Shown: positions 1 through 5,843, counted from the stretch's first letter. The stretch is DNA of 6,017 nucleotides from Parcubacteria group bacterium (GCA_013203565.1 JABMPZ010000067.1:1-6017); one strand, 5' to 3'. A program made the numbers and translations. The notes: generated from the letters alone by a model not told the origin.

Positions 1-13
1 AACGCTCGCTCTT

Positions 14-120
14 GGGGAGTTTAGGGTGGTTAGGGCAGTTAGGGTAAGGCTCGGGCTCACACCCCCAAACGCCCTAACGAAGCCCCCCAACAAGCCCCCC
101 AAACGCCCTAACAAGCCCCC
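14..120. repeat. Telomere-like G-rich/C-rich inverted array with G-quadruplex potential
   Basis: The left part (14-55) has G-tracts on the + strand at 14-17, 24-26, 33-35, 42-44 and 53-55; the first four are separated by 6-base loops, which fits the usual G-quadruplex pattern. TTAGGG occurs three times with a 9-base period. The right part (62-120) is its C-rich counterpart, with C-tracts at 62-66, 72-74, 83-88, 95-100, 106-108 and 116-120; the last four would give a quadruplex pattern on the minus strand. The right part is itself a tandem duplication with a step of about 34 bases (62-88 against 96-120, one indel). Arms can pair: GTTAGGGC at 29-36 is complementary to 71-78 and to 105-112. A reading frame can be drawn through it, giving a Pro/Lys/Arg-rich low-complexity peptide, but nothing supports translation. 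Function is unknown. The pattern is read directly; folding is inference. Confidence 0.75.
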
Positions 121-123
121 GAA

Positions 124-178
124 GGGAGTGCGGGTTCGTCGTGTTCGTTCGCATAATTCGCGCTGTTCCCAGCCATTG
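124..178 (+). repeat. 55-base intergenic repeat, copy 1
   Basis: This 55-base block matches 646-700 at 54 of 55 positions; the only difference is T at 135 against C at 657. It ends 6 bases before the ATG of the first pilin gene, so it occupies that gene's presumed 5' untranslated region. It is richer in G+C than the genes around it and contains no recognisable gene. It may be a dispersed genomic repeat or a small mobile-like element; no transposase, terminal inverted repeat or target duplication is visible. Confidence 0.9.
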
Positions 179-184
179 CTATCT

Positions 185-634
185 ATGAAAGAATATAAAT
201 TACAAGTTGGATTCACATTAGTTGAGGTTTTGGTTGTTATCGGGTTAATTGGGATTACTGCTGCCGCTTATTTTAGCGTTTCTCAGTTTTCGCAACAGTC
301 CAAAGCGCTGTCAGCGGCTGTGCGGAATTTCACCACTGACCTCCGCTATGCTCAACAGTTGTCGGTTACCGAGCAAATGGTTCATGGGATTCAGATTTCT
401 TTAGCTTCGGGCAGTTATAGGTTAATCCGTTTTAGCACAACAACTGTAGAATTTTTTGATAAAAACCTGCCTACAGGGATTGCTTTTCAGGATGTTTCTG
501 GTTTTACCAGCGATGAAATAAGGTTTAATGCTTACGGAGCTGTTTTAGAAGACGGCACTATCACTTTGGCGAACACCGATAGCGCAACTACAACTATTGA
601 GGTGAGACCCAGTGGTTTTGTAAGAATATTGTGA
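185..634 (+). CDS. FimT/GspH-like minor pilin (prepilin with type IV leader)
   Basis: A 149-residue pseudopilin. Residues 1-9 (MKEYKLQVG) are a short basic leader ending in the glycine cut by prepilin peptidase; the mature protein would begin FTLVEV, with the conserved Glu at +5, followed by a hydrophobic helix to about residue 33. The region after the helix (NFTTDLRYAQQLSVTEQ) and the beta-rich C-terminus ending in RPSGFVRIL look like the GspH/FimT family, whose members are minor pilins that help start pilus assembly at the tip. The frame stays open upstream to an ATG at 26, but those 53 extra residues come from the telomere-like array and the 55-base repeat and would bury the leader, so ATG 185 is the start. 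No Shine-Dalgarno is visible. Its first 46 bases or so resemble the start of the next pilin gene. First visible gene of the pilin group; family call is firm, exact role inferred. Confidence 0.88.
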   Translation: MKEYKLQVGFTLVEVLVVIGLIGITAAAYFSVSQFSQQSKALSAAVRNFTTDLRYAQQLSVTEQMVHGIQISLASGSYRLIRFSTTTVEFFDKNLPTGIAFQDVSGFTSDEIRFNAYGAVLEDGTITLANTDSATTTIEVRPSGFVRIL

Positions 635-640
635 CAGGGC

Positions 641-700
641 TCGAGGGGAGTGCGGGCTCGTCGTGTTCGTTCGCATAATTCGCGCTGTTCCCAGCCATTG
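641..700 (+). repeat. 55-base intergenic repeat, copy 2 (with 5-base extension)
   Basis: The core, 646-700, is 54/55 identical to 124-178. The copy starts 6 bases after the TGA of the FimT-like gene. Bases 641-645 (TCGAG) are also shared with copy 3, so the unit probably extends slightly to the left. It sits between two genes that look like members of one operon. Confidence 0.9.
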
Positions 701-704
701 TTAA

Positions 705-743
705 TCGAGTGTAGTGCGAGCTCGTCATGTCCGTTTACATAAT
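705..743 (+). repeat. Intergenic repeat, copy 3 (decayed and truncated)
   Basis: This block aligns to 641-679 at a fixed offset of 64 bases with 32 of 39 positions identical, so copies 2 and 3 form an imperfect tandem. It breaks off after CATAAT, exactly where the sequence joins the CTATGAAA that starts the PilV-like gene; the last third of the unit is missing. The start codon lies 2 bases after the repeat, leaving no room for a normal ribosome binding site outside it. Confidence 0.75.
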
Positions 744-745
744 CT

Positions 746-1156
746 ATGAAACAATACAAATTCCAAGTTGGATTCACTCTTGTTGAGACAATGGTTGGCA
801 TACTGATTTTAACCACTGGTCTTGCAATGGCTTTGCAGATTTTTTCTGTGAGTTTTAGCGTTGAAAAAGATAATCAGCTAAGGACGCAGGCGGCTTTGTT
901 GGCTCAAGAAAAGGTAGAGTCGCTTTATTCTCAATCCTATAGAGATCTTGCTGTAGGGAGCGTTTTTGAATCACAGTTGAGTCCGCCATTTGAACTGTTC
1001 TCACGAGATACAATAGTAATTTATGTTGACGCTAACCTTGAGGATGCTGTAGTGGATTCTGGGCTGAAAAAGATAGAAGTTGTTGTTTCTTGGCGCGCGG
1101 CTTTTCAAATTAGAGAAAAAAGTATTACTGTCGCAAGGTTAGTTGCAGAAAAATGA
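746..1156 (+). CDS. PilV-like minor pilin
   Basis: A 136-residue prepilin. The leader MKQYKFQVG (1-9) is followed by FTLVETMVGILILTTGLAMAL, a type IV pilin helix with Glu at +5; the Gly-Ile-Leu-Ile-Leu-(x)-Thr-Gly-Leu pattern is typical of PilV/GspI-type minor pilins. Residues 48-72 (QAALLAQEKVESLYSQSYRDL) match the family's usual alanine-rich helix with LAQ...E.L...Y..L spacing, and residues 107-116 (GLKKIEVVVSW) match the beta strand that usually ends such proteins. It would act in the minor pilin complex of the inner membrane. Start ATG 746 is fixed by the leader. No Shine-Dalgarno is seen, only the decayed repeat. The stop overlaps the next start (ATGA, 1153-1156), so the two are translationally coupled. 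Leader and start region are nearly duplicated from the preceding pilin gene, while the rest differs. Confidence 0.87.
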   Translation: MKQYKFQVGFTLVETMVGILILTTGLAMALQIFSVSFSVEKDNQLRTQAALLAQEKVESLYSQSYRDLAVGSVFESQLSPPFELFSRDTIVIYVDANLEDAVVDSGLKKIEVVVSWRAAFQIREKSITVARLVAEK

Positions 1157-1767
1157 CAAAACAAAATTATTCAAAAGGGTTTACTATAATTGAGCTTACT
1201 GTAACGATTAGCATCTTTATTATTGTGATTGCTGCTGTTTTGGGTATTAGTTTTTTAGGGCAGAGGTTTTACCAACAGGGGGAAATAATGGCTGAAATCT
1301 TACAAAACGGCAGGATTATTTCAGAAAGAATGACAAGGGAGATACGCCAGGCAGATGAGCTGGTTACTCAACTGCCACAAGTACCTGATCAGCCAGACAG
1401 CCCACCGCCCAATGAGATTGAATTTCAGGACGGACACACACCTTCCCCGTATGCTTATTTAGGCAGTGAGTATTATTATATTCGCTATTATATTGCGACA
1501 AACACCAATGAGGTACGCAGAAACTATAGGGTTTATTGTTTTGATGCTTGCGGGATTTGTAGTGAATATTTCAGGTGGAATGATACAAAAATGGAAGGCG
1601 AAGTAGAAGTTGGCACCTCTGCCTGCGCATTAGAAGACAGGATTATCGGAGAATATGTACAGGACATGAATTTTTGGGGGGCGGGTTTAATCAATATATC
1701 ACTTACCTTGCAAAAAGACAGCGAGCAAATAGACCTTAACACAAAGGTTTTAGGAAGAAACCTTTAG
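1153..1767 (+). CDS. PilW-like minor pilin with four cysteines
   Basis: A 204-residue prepilin. Leader MTKQNYSKG (1-9) is followed by FTIIELTVTISIFIIVIAAVLGI, with Glu at +5 and a hydrophobic helix to about residue 35. The stretch after it (EILQNGRIISERMTREIRQADEL, about 48-70) is the polar helix typical of PilW/GspJ-type minor pilins. The middle (74-88) is proline- and aspartate-rich, followed by a tyrosine-rich strand (100-113). Four cysteines at 129, 133, 136 and 158 could form two disulphides outside the membrane. It begins inside the stop of the PilV-like gene (4-base overlap) and ends directly against the PilX-like gene. PilW rather than PilV is judged from the helix and its place between PilV- and PilX-like genes; GspJ-like would describe the same family. 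Confidence 0.82.
   Translation: MTKQNYSKGFTIIELTVTISIFIIVIAAVLGISFLGQRFYQQGEIMAEILQNGRIISERMTREIRQADELVTQLPQVPDQPDSPPPNEIEFQDGHTPSPYAYLGSEYYYIRYYIATNTNEVRRNYRVYCFDACGICSEYFRWNDTKMEGEVEVGTSACALEDRIIGEYVQDMNFWGAGLINISLTLQKDSEQIDLNTKVLGRNL
1752..1757 (+). promoter_or_regulatory. Ribosome binding site for the PilX-like gene
   Basis: AGGAAG lies inside the 3' end of the PilW-like gene, 10 bases before TTG 1768 and 16 bases before ATG 1774. The spacing favours the TTG as start. It is the clearest Shine-Dalgarno-like sequence in a window where most starts have none. Confidence 0.5.
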
Positions 1768-3150
1768 TTGACGATGTCGCATATAGATACAAAAATTCAG
1801 AAACAAAAAGGAGTTGTTTTAATTATTACACTGGCAAGCTTGGGTGTTATGCTATTTTTGGGTAGTTATTTTTTGTCTTTTGCCTTGACTGGTTCAAAAA
1901 TATCTGCAACTCAGGGCATAGGCATCAGGGCTTATTACTTGGCTGAATCAGGCATAGACGAGGCACTTTTTAAGCTACAAAATGATGTTGTATGGAAAAC
2001 CGCCTTTGAAACCGAGCCAAATCCAGGCGACCCTAATTGCTCTAGCTGGTCAATAACCCCCTATATTAGGGATCCTGCTTTGATTGCCAACGGCTCCTAT
2101 ACTATTACAGTAACTAACCTCGGCTGCGCGCAGGCAGAAATAGAATCCAAAGCAAATATTCAACTGCCTTCCGGTTCTGTAGCTCAAAGGGTAATCAAGA
2201 TGAAAGTTTTTAAAGCCATGGGCAGTCCCCTGTCTGATTTTAGCGTTTTCCTTGGTGGGCCTGCTGAAAATTTTGTAGTAAGTTTTGTGAATCCTTTAAA
2301 TATTCACGATGGTTCGCTTTTTTCAAATAAAGCCATAAGGGTAAAAAACCTTAGTGTTGTTAATGTGGATAATAAGGCCTTGGCAGGGCAGAACATAACT
2401 GTTGATTGGAGTTCAGAGTTAAATGCAACAAGTTGCGCAAGTAATATATGCAACGTCACATGTGATGCAATATCTGACTGTCCTCCGGCAACGGTTGGTA
2501 TGCCACCAATAGATTTTGACTCTGGAGGTTCTGAGTCGTATATTTATATAGCACAAAATGATGATTGTAGTTCAGTAAGAACTGATGGTAAAACAAATTG
2601 TGTTTTTACTCCTGCCGAGTTTGAGCAAGTGATGTGGGATAATTATCCTGCGCTTTCTTTGCCAAGCACCGTAGTTGTTTATGTTACAGGTGATATTAAT
2701 TTGAGGGCAGGACAAGATTTAACTGTAAATGGGACTTTGTTGGCTGATAGAGATATAAATTTGGGGAAAGATTTGTGTTGGACTAAGTCAGAGCCACCCT
2801 ATGTGCGCTGTGGTACATCAAGAATTCATGTGGTAAGGCCAGGTGCGCCTGCAGACAATTTGCCTTCTGGCATATTAGCCAGCAGAAAATTTAACACAGG
2901 GATTTGGCTTGGTATTGACGGAGAGGGCCTGCATATTGAAGGTCTGGTGTATTCAGGTGACGAAATGAGGTTTTCGTCAATAGGGGCTTCTGTTGAAATT
3001 CATGGGGCAATTGCAGGTAGAAAAGTTTCTTTTTCAAGTATGTGGGCAGGAGTTGATATTTACCTTGAGCCGAATGTAGTTATGGATACTTTTAAGGATG
3101 CAGAATATTCTCCTTTAATAACCATAGAACATTGGGAAGAGGAATACTAA
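1768..3150 (+). CDS. PilX/GspK-like minor pilin with large cysteine-rich C-terminal domain
   Basis: A 460-residue protein. Residues 1-15 are a basic leader ending KQKG, followed by VVLIITLASLGVMLFLGSYFL, a pilin-type helix (16-39) that lacks Glu at +5; among known families this is a feature of GspK-type tip pseudopilins. The next segment (AYYLAESGIDEALFKLQ, 55-71) is the signature PilX N-terminal helix. The rest is far longer than ordinary PilX (about 200 residues) and beta-rich; around 302-333 (VVVYVTGDINLRAGQDLTVNG and following) it has short repeated strands of the kind seen in beta-solenoids, and similar strands recur at 387-425. Ten cysteines (91, 120, 223, 228, 232, 238, 267, 278, 337, 348) suggest disulphides. 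Likely role: pilus-tip or adhesive minor pilin. Start is TTG 1768, directly after the upstream stop, by Shine-Dalgarno spacing; ATG 1774 (458 residues) is the alternative. Last gene before a promoter-bearing gap. Confidence 0.82.
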   Translation: MTMSHIDTKIQKQKGVVLIITLASLGVMLFLGSYFLSFALTGSKISATQGIGIRAYYLAESGIDEALFKLQNDVVWKTAFETEPNPGDPNCSSWSITPYIRDPALIANGSYTITVTNLGCAQAEIESKANIQLPSGSVAQRVIKMKVFKAMGSPLSDFSVFLGGPAENFVVSFVNPLNIHDGSLFSNKAIRVKNLSVVNVDNKALAGQNITVDWSSELNATSCASNICNVTCDAISDCPPATVGMPPIDFDSGGSESYIYIAQNDDCSSVRTDGKTNCVFTPAEFEQVMWDNYPALSLPSTVVVYVTGDINLRAGQDLTVNGTLLADRDINLGKDLCWTKSEPPYVRCGTSRIHVVRPGAPADNLPSGILASRKFNTGIWLGIDGEGLHIEGLVYSGDEMRFSSIGASVEIHGAIAGRKVSFSSMWAGVDIYLEPNVVMDTFKDAEYSPLITIEHWEEEY

Positions 3151-3201
3151 AATTAATTTTTAATGGTTCAACAAGTCCGCTACAAGTTTTTTAATTTTCA
3201 A

Positions 3202-3219
3202 ACCAATTTCGCAATTGGT
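3202..3219. promoter_or_regulatory. 18-base palindrome upstream of pilM (possible operator)
   Basis: ACCAATT (3202-3208) and AATTGGT (3213-3219) are perfect inverted repeats separated by TCGC. The palindrome covers the candidate -35 region of the pilM promoter, where a dimeric regulator could bind. It is not followed by a T-run on the + strand, so it does not look like a terminator of the pilin genes. The symmetry is visible; the role is inferred. Confidence 0.5.
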
Positions 3220-3237
3220 GATAAAAAATGTTAAAAT
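3208..3237 (+). promoter_or_regulatory. Putative pilM promoter giving a leaderless transcript
   Basis: TAAAAT at 3232-3237 matches the -10 consensus at 5 of 6 positions, and TTCGCA at 3208-3213 matches the -35 consensus TTGACA at 4 of 6, with an 18-base spacer. Transcription would begin about 6-7 bases after the -10, at or within one base of the pilM ATG at 3243, so the mRNA would have almost no 5' leader. This fits with the absence of any Shine-Dalgarno in front of pilM. Confidence 0.5.
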
Positions 3238-3242
3238 AGTGT

Positions 3243-4322
3243 ATGAGTATTTTTATTAACAAACAAGATAGTTTTGGCCTTGATATTTCTGACTTGTCTT
3301 TGAAGGTTGCTAATATAGAAAAAAGAGGAAAACAATTTGAATTTACTTCTTTTGGTTGTTTAGCTATTCCCAAAGGAGTTATAAAAGATGGACAAATACA
3401 AGATGAAGGCCGACTAGTAAAAGCAATTCATGAGCTTTTAGCTAATGTACATGGTAAGCAAATAAAGACTAAGAATGTTGTTTGTTGTTTGCCAGAAGAA
3501 AAATCATTCTTAGATATTTTACAGCTACCTGTATTAGACCCTGAAGAAACAGCTCAAGCAGTAATATTTGAAGCAGCAAATCATATCCCTATACCTCTGG
3601 AAGATGTGTATTTTGATTTTGAATTAATTCAACCATTGATAAAAAACCCAAAGCAACAAGATATTTTAATTGCAGCTACCCCAAAGAAAATTGTAGATGG
3701 ATATTTTAATGCTTTAAAAAAAGCAGGGCTCCGAACGCAGGCCTTAGAAGTAGAACCATTAGCCATTGTTAGGGCTTTAGTAAAATTAAATGTTGCTACA
3801 AAGCCACTTTTAATTATTGATTTTGGTGCTTGTAGAACCAGCTTTATAATCTTCTCTGGTCATAATGTTACCTTTAGTTCAACTATTCCTGTTTCTTCAA
3901 ATGAATTAACACGCGTAATAGCAGAGAAATTAAATATTAAGCCCAAGGAGGCGGAAGACCTTAAAAAGAGTGAAGGTCTTGAAGGGGATAAAAAGGTTTT
4001 CAATGCAATGACTCCTGTTTTAACTGACCTTACTCAACAAATAAAGAATCATTTAGATTATTACAAATCACATATACCGAGCTCCCAAGGACTTAATAAT
4101 TTAGATAATAAAGTAGATAGAATATTGCTTTGTGGAGGTGGGGCTAATCTTAAGGGTTTAGCTAATTTTTTAACATCAACATTTAAAATAAAAGTAGTAT
4201 TATCTAATCCATTAACTAATTTGAAAAAAACAAATTTGAAAACAACCCCTATATTAGATAAAGAAAAATCTCTTTGCTATGCAACTGCTTTGGGCTTAGC
4301 TTTAAGGGGCGCACAATTATGA
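3243..4322 (+). CDS. pilM: Type IV pilus assembly protein PilM (actin-like ATPase)
   Basis: A 359-residue cytoplasmic protein of the usual PilM length (about 350). It shows the actin-fold nucleotide-binding motifs in order: phosphate-1 at 12-22 (GLDISDLSLKV), phosphate-2 at 191-200 (IIDFGACRTS) and the adenosine motif at 294-303 (ILLCGGGANL). Residues 144-179 (AATPKKIVDGYF...GLRTQALEVEPLAIVRAL) and 226-240 (AEKLNIKPKEAEDLK) are typical of PilM, as is the C-terminal YATALGLAL. In known systems PilM binds the cytoplasmic N-terminus of PilN and relays the state of the motor ATPases to the PilNO complex. The start is ATG 3243, six bases after a -10-like element. The stop overlaps the pilN start by 4 bases (4319-4322). 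G+C drops visibly from here compared with the pilin genes. Confidence 0.93.
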   Translation: MSIFINKQDSFGLDISDLSLKVANIEKRGKQFEFTSFGCLAIPKGVIKDGQIQDEGRLVKAIHELLANVHGKQIKTKNVVCCLPEEKSFLDILQLPVLDPEETAQAVIFEAANHIPIPLEDVYFDFELIQPLIKNPKQQDILIAATPKKIVDGYFNALKKAGLRTQALEVEPLAIVRALVKLNVATKPLLIIDFGACRTSFIIFSGHNVTFSSTIPVSSNELTRVIAEKLNIKPKEAEDLKKSEGLEGDKKVFNAMTPVLTDLTQQIKNHLDYYKSHIPSSQGLNNLDNKVDRILLCGGGANLKGLANFLTSTFKIKVVLSNPLTNLKKTNLKTTPILDKEKSLCYATALGLALRGAQL

Positions 4323-4900
4323 TAAATCTATTACCTCCACAAGAAAAACAAGGATTAAAATCCATTGAAGCGCAAAAAAAGATTATTGTTATTTTTACAT
4401 ATTTTTTGTTTTGTTTAATTGTTTTAATATCTTTTCTTTTTCTTCTTAATTTCTACGTTAACTTAAAAATAGATGAATCCAAGGGTATTATTTTCATGAA
4501 AACCGAAGAGTTAGAAAGATACAAGTTTAATGATTTCAAAGAAGCAACTATAAAAGTTAATCAGCATTTGAGTATGATTCAAATGTTTCAGGAGCAGGAC
4601 CTTTCTATTGGACCTTTACTACAAGAAATCACTGATATTACATCCCAAGGCGTGTCTTTTAATAGTATTTCTTTGAGAAATAGTTCTCGTTTAATTGATA
4701 ATGAAGAAACAGAACAAGTTGAAAAACAGATTTTTTCCGATTTCCATTTAATAGGAACAGCAGAAACAAGAGATATATTGTATGCTTTTAAGAAAATACT
4801 TGAAAATCAAACTAATTTTGAACAGGTGTATTTTGCTCCTAATTCATGGACTAAATCATCTGATGCTGTGTTTTCTGTTACTTTTGAAGTTATTCGTTAA
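4319..4900 (+). CDS. pilN: Type IV pilus assembly protein PilN
   Basis: A 193-residue single-pass inner-membrane protein. Residues 2-6 are INLLP, the conserved cytoplasmic motif by which PilN docks into PilM. One membrane segment spans about 22-46, followed by a coiled-coil-prone stretch (50-90) and an alpha/beta domain (95-193) of the ferredoxin-like type expected in PilN. An in-frame ATG lies 15 codons upstream (4274), but the INLLP motif and the ATGA overlap with pilM fix the start at 4319. PilN pairs with PilO to form the inner-membrane alignment complex. The gene ends 5 bases before pilO. Confidence 0.9.
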   Translation: MINLLPPQEKQGLKSIEAQKKIIVIFTYFLFCLIVLISFLFLLNFYVNLKIDESKGIIFMKTEELERYKFNDFKEATIKVNQHLSMIQMFQEQDLSIGPLLQEITDITSQGVSFNSISLRNSSRLIDNEETEQVEKQIFSDFHLIGTAETRDILYAFKKILENQTNFEQVYFAPNSWTKSSDAVFSVTFEVIR

Positions 4901-4905
4901 TAAAT

Positions 4906-5484
4906 ATGCTTTCACATAAAAGAAAAATATATACTATAACCGCTGTATCATTTGTTGTATTTGTTGCACTCATTATTGGAGCTGTTGTGCCTTTTTTGAA
5001 TAAGATTAAACAAAGCTCTAGTGATTTTGCTAATCAAAAGGTTATTAGTGAATTAATACAAGCTCGTATTGATGAAGTAGAGAGTTTTCAAAGTGACCAC
5101 TCTGTTTTGAAGCAAAATCTTAATAGAATTGAGAGTTCTTTTGTTGAAATTACCTCTCCAGTTGTTTTTTTAAGCTATCTTGAGCAAGCATCTGAAAAGG
5201 CAGGGGTTTTAATGAATACCTATCCTTATGCAGTCAAGGTTGAGTTAGATGACATCTGGTCAAGTATTGGTTTTAGAATAACAGCTGGGGGTGTCGTTAA
5301 AGATTGTTTGAGATTTTTAGAGATGATAGAGCAGAGTAAATGGTCTTTTGAGATTTTAGAGTTTGATTTAGAACAAATTCCAAAAGTAAATCCACGCTAC
5401 AAGGAGTTTGAAACATTAGAACAAGGAGATGCCTATATGACAATCATAATAAAGGCATATTCTGGTGAGCCACCAATACTATGA
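4906..5484 (+). CDS. pilO: PilO-like pilus assembly protein
   Basis: A 192-residue protein with a short basic cytoplasmic N-terminus (HKRK), one membrane helix at about 8-30, a coiled-coil-prone segment (35-80), then an alpha/beta domain (83-185) in which the stretch from IGFRITAGGVVKDCLRFLEM (121-140) to WSFEILEFDLEQ resembles the ferredoxin-like fold of PilO. It would form heterodimers with PilN outside the membrane. Sequence similarity alone would be weak; position directly after pilN and architecture make the call. No Shine-Dalgarno is seen at ATG 4906. Its TGA overlaps the next start by 4 bases (5481-5484). Confidence 0.83.
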   Translation: MLSHKRKIYTITAVSFVVFVALIIGAVVPFLNKIKQSSSDFANQKVISELIQARIDEVESFQSDHSVLKQNLNRIESSFVEITSPVVFLSYLEQASEKAGVLMNTYPYAVKVELDDIWSSIGFRITAGGVVKDCLRFLEMIEQSKWSFEILEFDLEQIPKVNPRYKEFETLEQGDAYMTIIIKAYSGEPPIL

Positions 5485-5843
5485 AAATTGATGTAAATAA
5501 AATTAAAAAACAGTTGAAGATAGTTTTAAATGTTTTTTGGCAAAAACTGATTTTAGTTTTATTGGTATTTCTATTAATTGATATAGTATTTGGTTTTGTA
5601 TTGTTCTATTCCTATTATCTAAAGGCACAGAGTGATGATCCTGAAGTATCTTTGACATTGACAGTGAATAAAACATTAATGGATAATGTCTTTTCCAAAT
5701 GGGATGAAAAAGAAATCAAACTTCAGCAAGTTTTTATAAAAGAATTTCCTAATTTTTTTGAAAGAGCTATTATAGAAGAACAGATAGAACCACAAGAAGA
5801 AGACGAGCCAGAAGAAGTGGAAGAAGTAGAAGAAGTGGAATAA
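5481..5843 (+). CDS. Small single-pass membrane protein with acidic repeat tail
   Basis: A 120-residue protein of no family I recognise. The basic N-terminus (KIDVNKIKKQLK) suggests a cytoplasmic start; one strong membrane helix spans about 22-46, and residues 47-98 would lie outside, containing a probable helix (VNKTLMDNVFSKWDEKEIKLQQVFIKEF). The tail, 99-120, is almost all Glu/Asp and ends in three EEV units. It sits where pilP is often found in classical pil operons, but has no lipobox cysteine and no PilP-like beta domain, so it is not called PilP. The 4-base overlap with pilO implies coupled translation and a role in the same membrane complex; what the role is cannot be read from sequence. 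The gene ends in three consecutive in-frame stops (TAA TAA TAG, 5841-5849). Confidence 0.75.
   Translation: MKIDVNKIKKQLKIVLNVFWQKLILVLLVFLLIDIVFGFVLFYSYYLKAQSDDPEVSLTLTVNKTLMDNVFSKWDEKEIKLQQVFIKEFPNFFERAIIEEQIEPQEEDEPEEVEEVEEVE
5811..5840 (+). repeat. 9-base tandem repeat encoding Glu-Glu-Val
   Basis: Three near-identical units (5811-5819, 5820-5828, 5829-5837; GAAGAAGTG or GAAGAAGTA) plus a final GAA encode EEVEEVEEVE, directly before the stop. Such a repeat can gain or lose units by slippage without a frameshift, so tail length may vary between strains. Confidence 0.85.

Noticed and set aside
14..120. CRISPR array or chromosome telomere
   Set aside because: Units are too short and irregular, with no unique spacers of constant length, and the array is interior and head-to-head rather than a terminal one-strand repeat.
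152..157. CATAAT in the 55-base repeat as a -10 promoter element
   Set aside because: No -35-like partner lies at a suitable distance, and in copy 3 the same motif is 2 bases before the ATG, where it would start transcription inside the gene.
26..184. N-terminal extension of the first pilin from ATG 26, adding 53 Pro/Lys/Arg-rich residues
   Set aside because: The extra residues are a translation of the telomere-like array and the 55-base repeat, and they would place the prepilin leader in mid-protein. ATG 185 gives a canonical 9-residue leader.
532..816. 94-residue minus-strand reading frame
   Set aside because: It runs across the repeats and the ends of two well-supported pilin genes and has no recognisable protein features.
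1537..1560. C-x3-C-x2-C pattern (Cys 129, 133, 136) in the PilW-like protein, as in radical SAM enzymes
   Set aside because: The protein is a 204-residue exported prepilin with no barrel or other SAM-binding motif; an oxygen-sensitive cluster outside the membrane is implausible.
3202..3219. Palindrome as an intrinsic terminator of the pilin genes
   Set aside because: The stem is AT-rich and no T-run follows on the + strand; the nearby T-rich stretch lies before it.
4274..4318. Upstream start for pilN at ATG 4274
   Set aside because: It overlaps pilM by 49 bases and puts 15 residues before the conserved MINLLP start. ATG 4319 forms the same ATGA overlap seen elsewhere in the locus.
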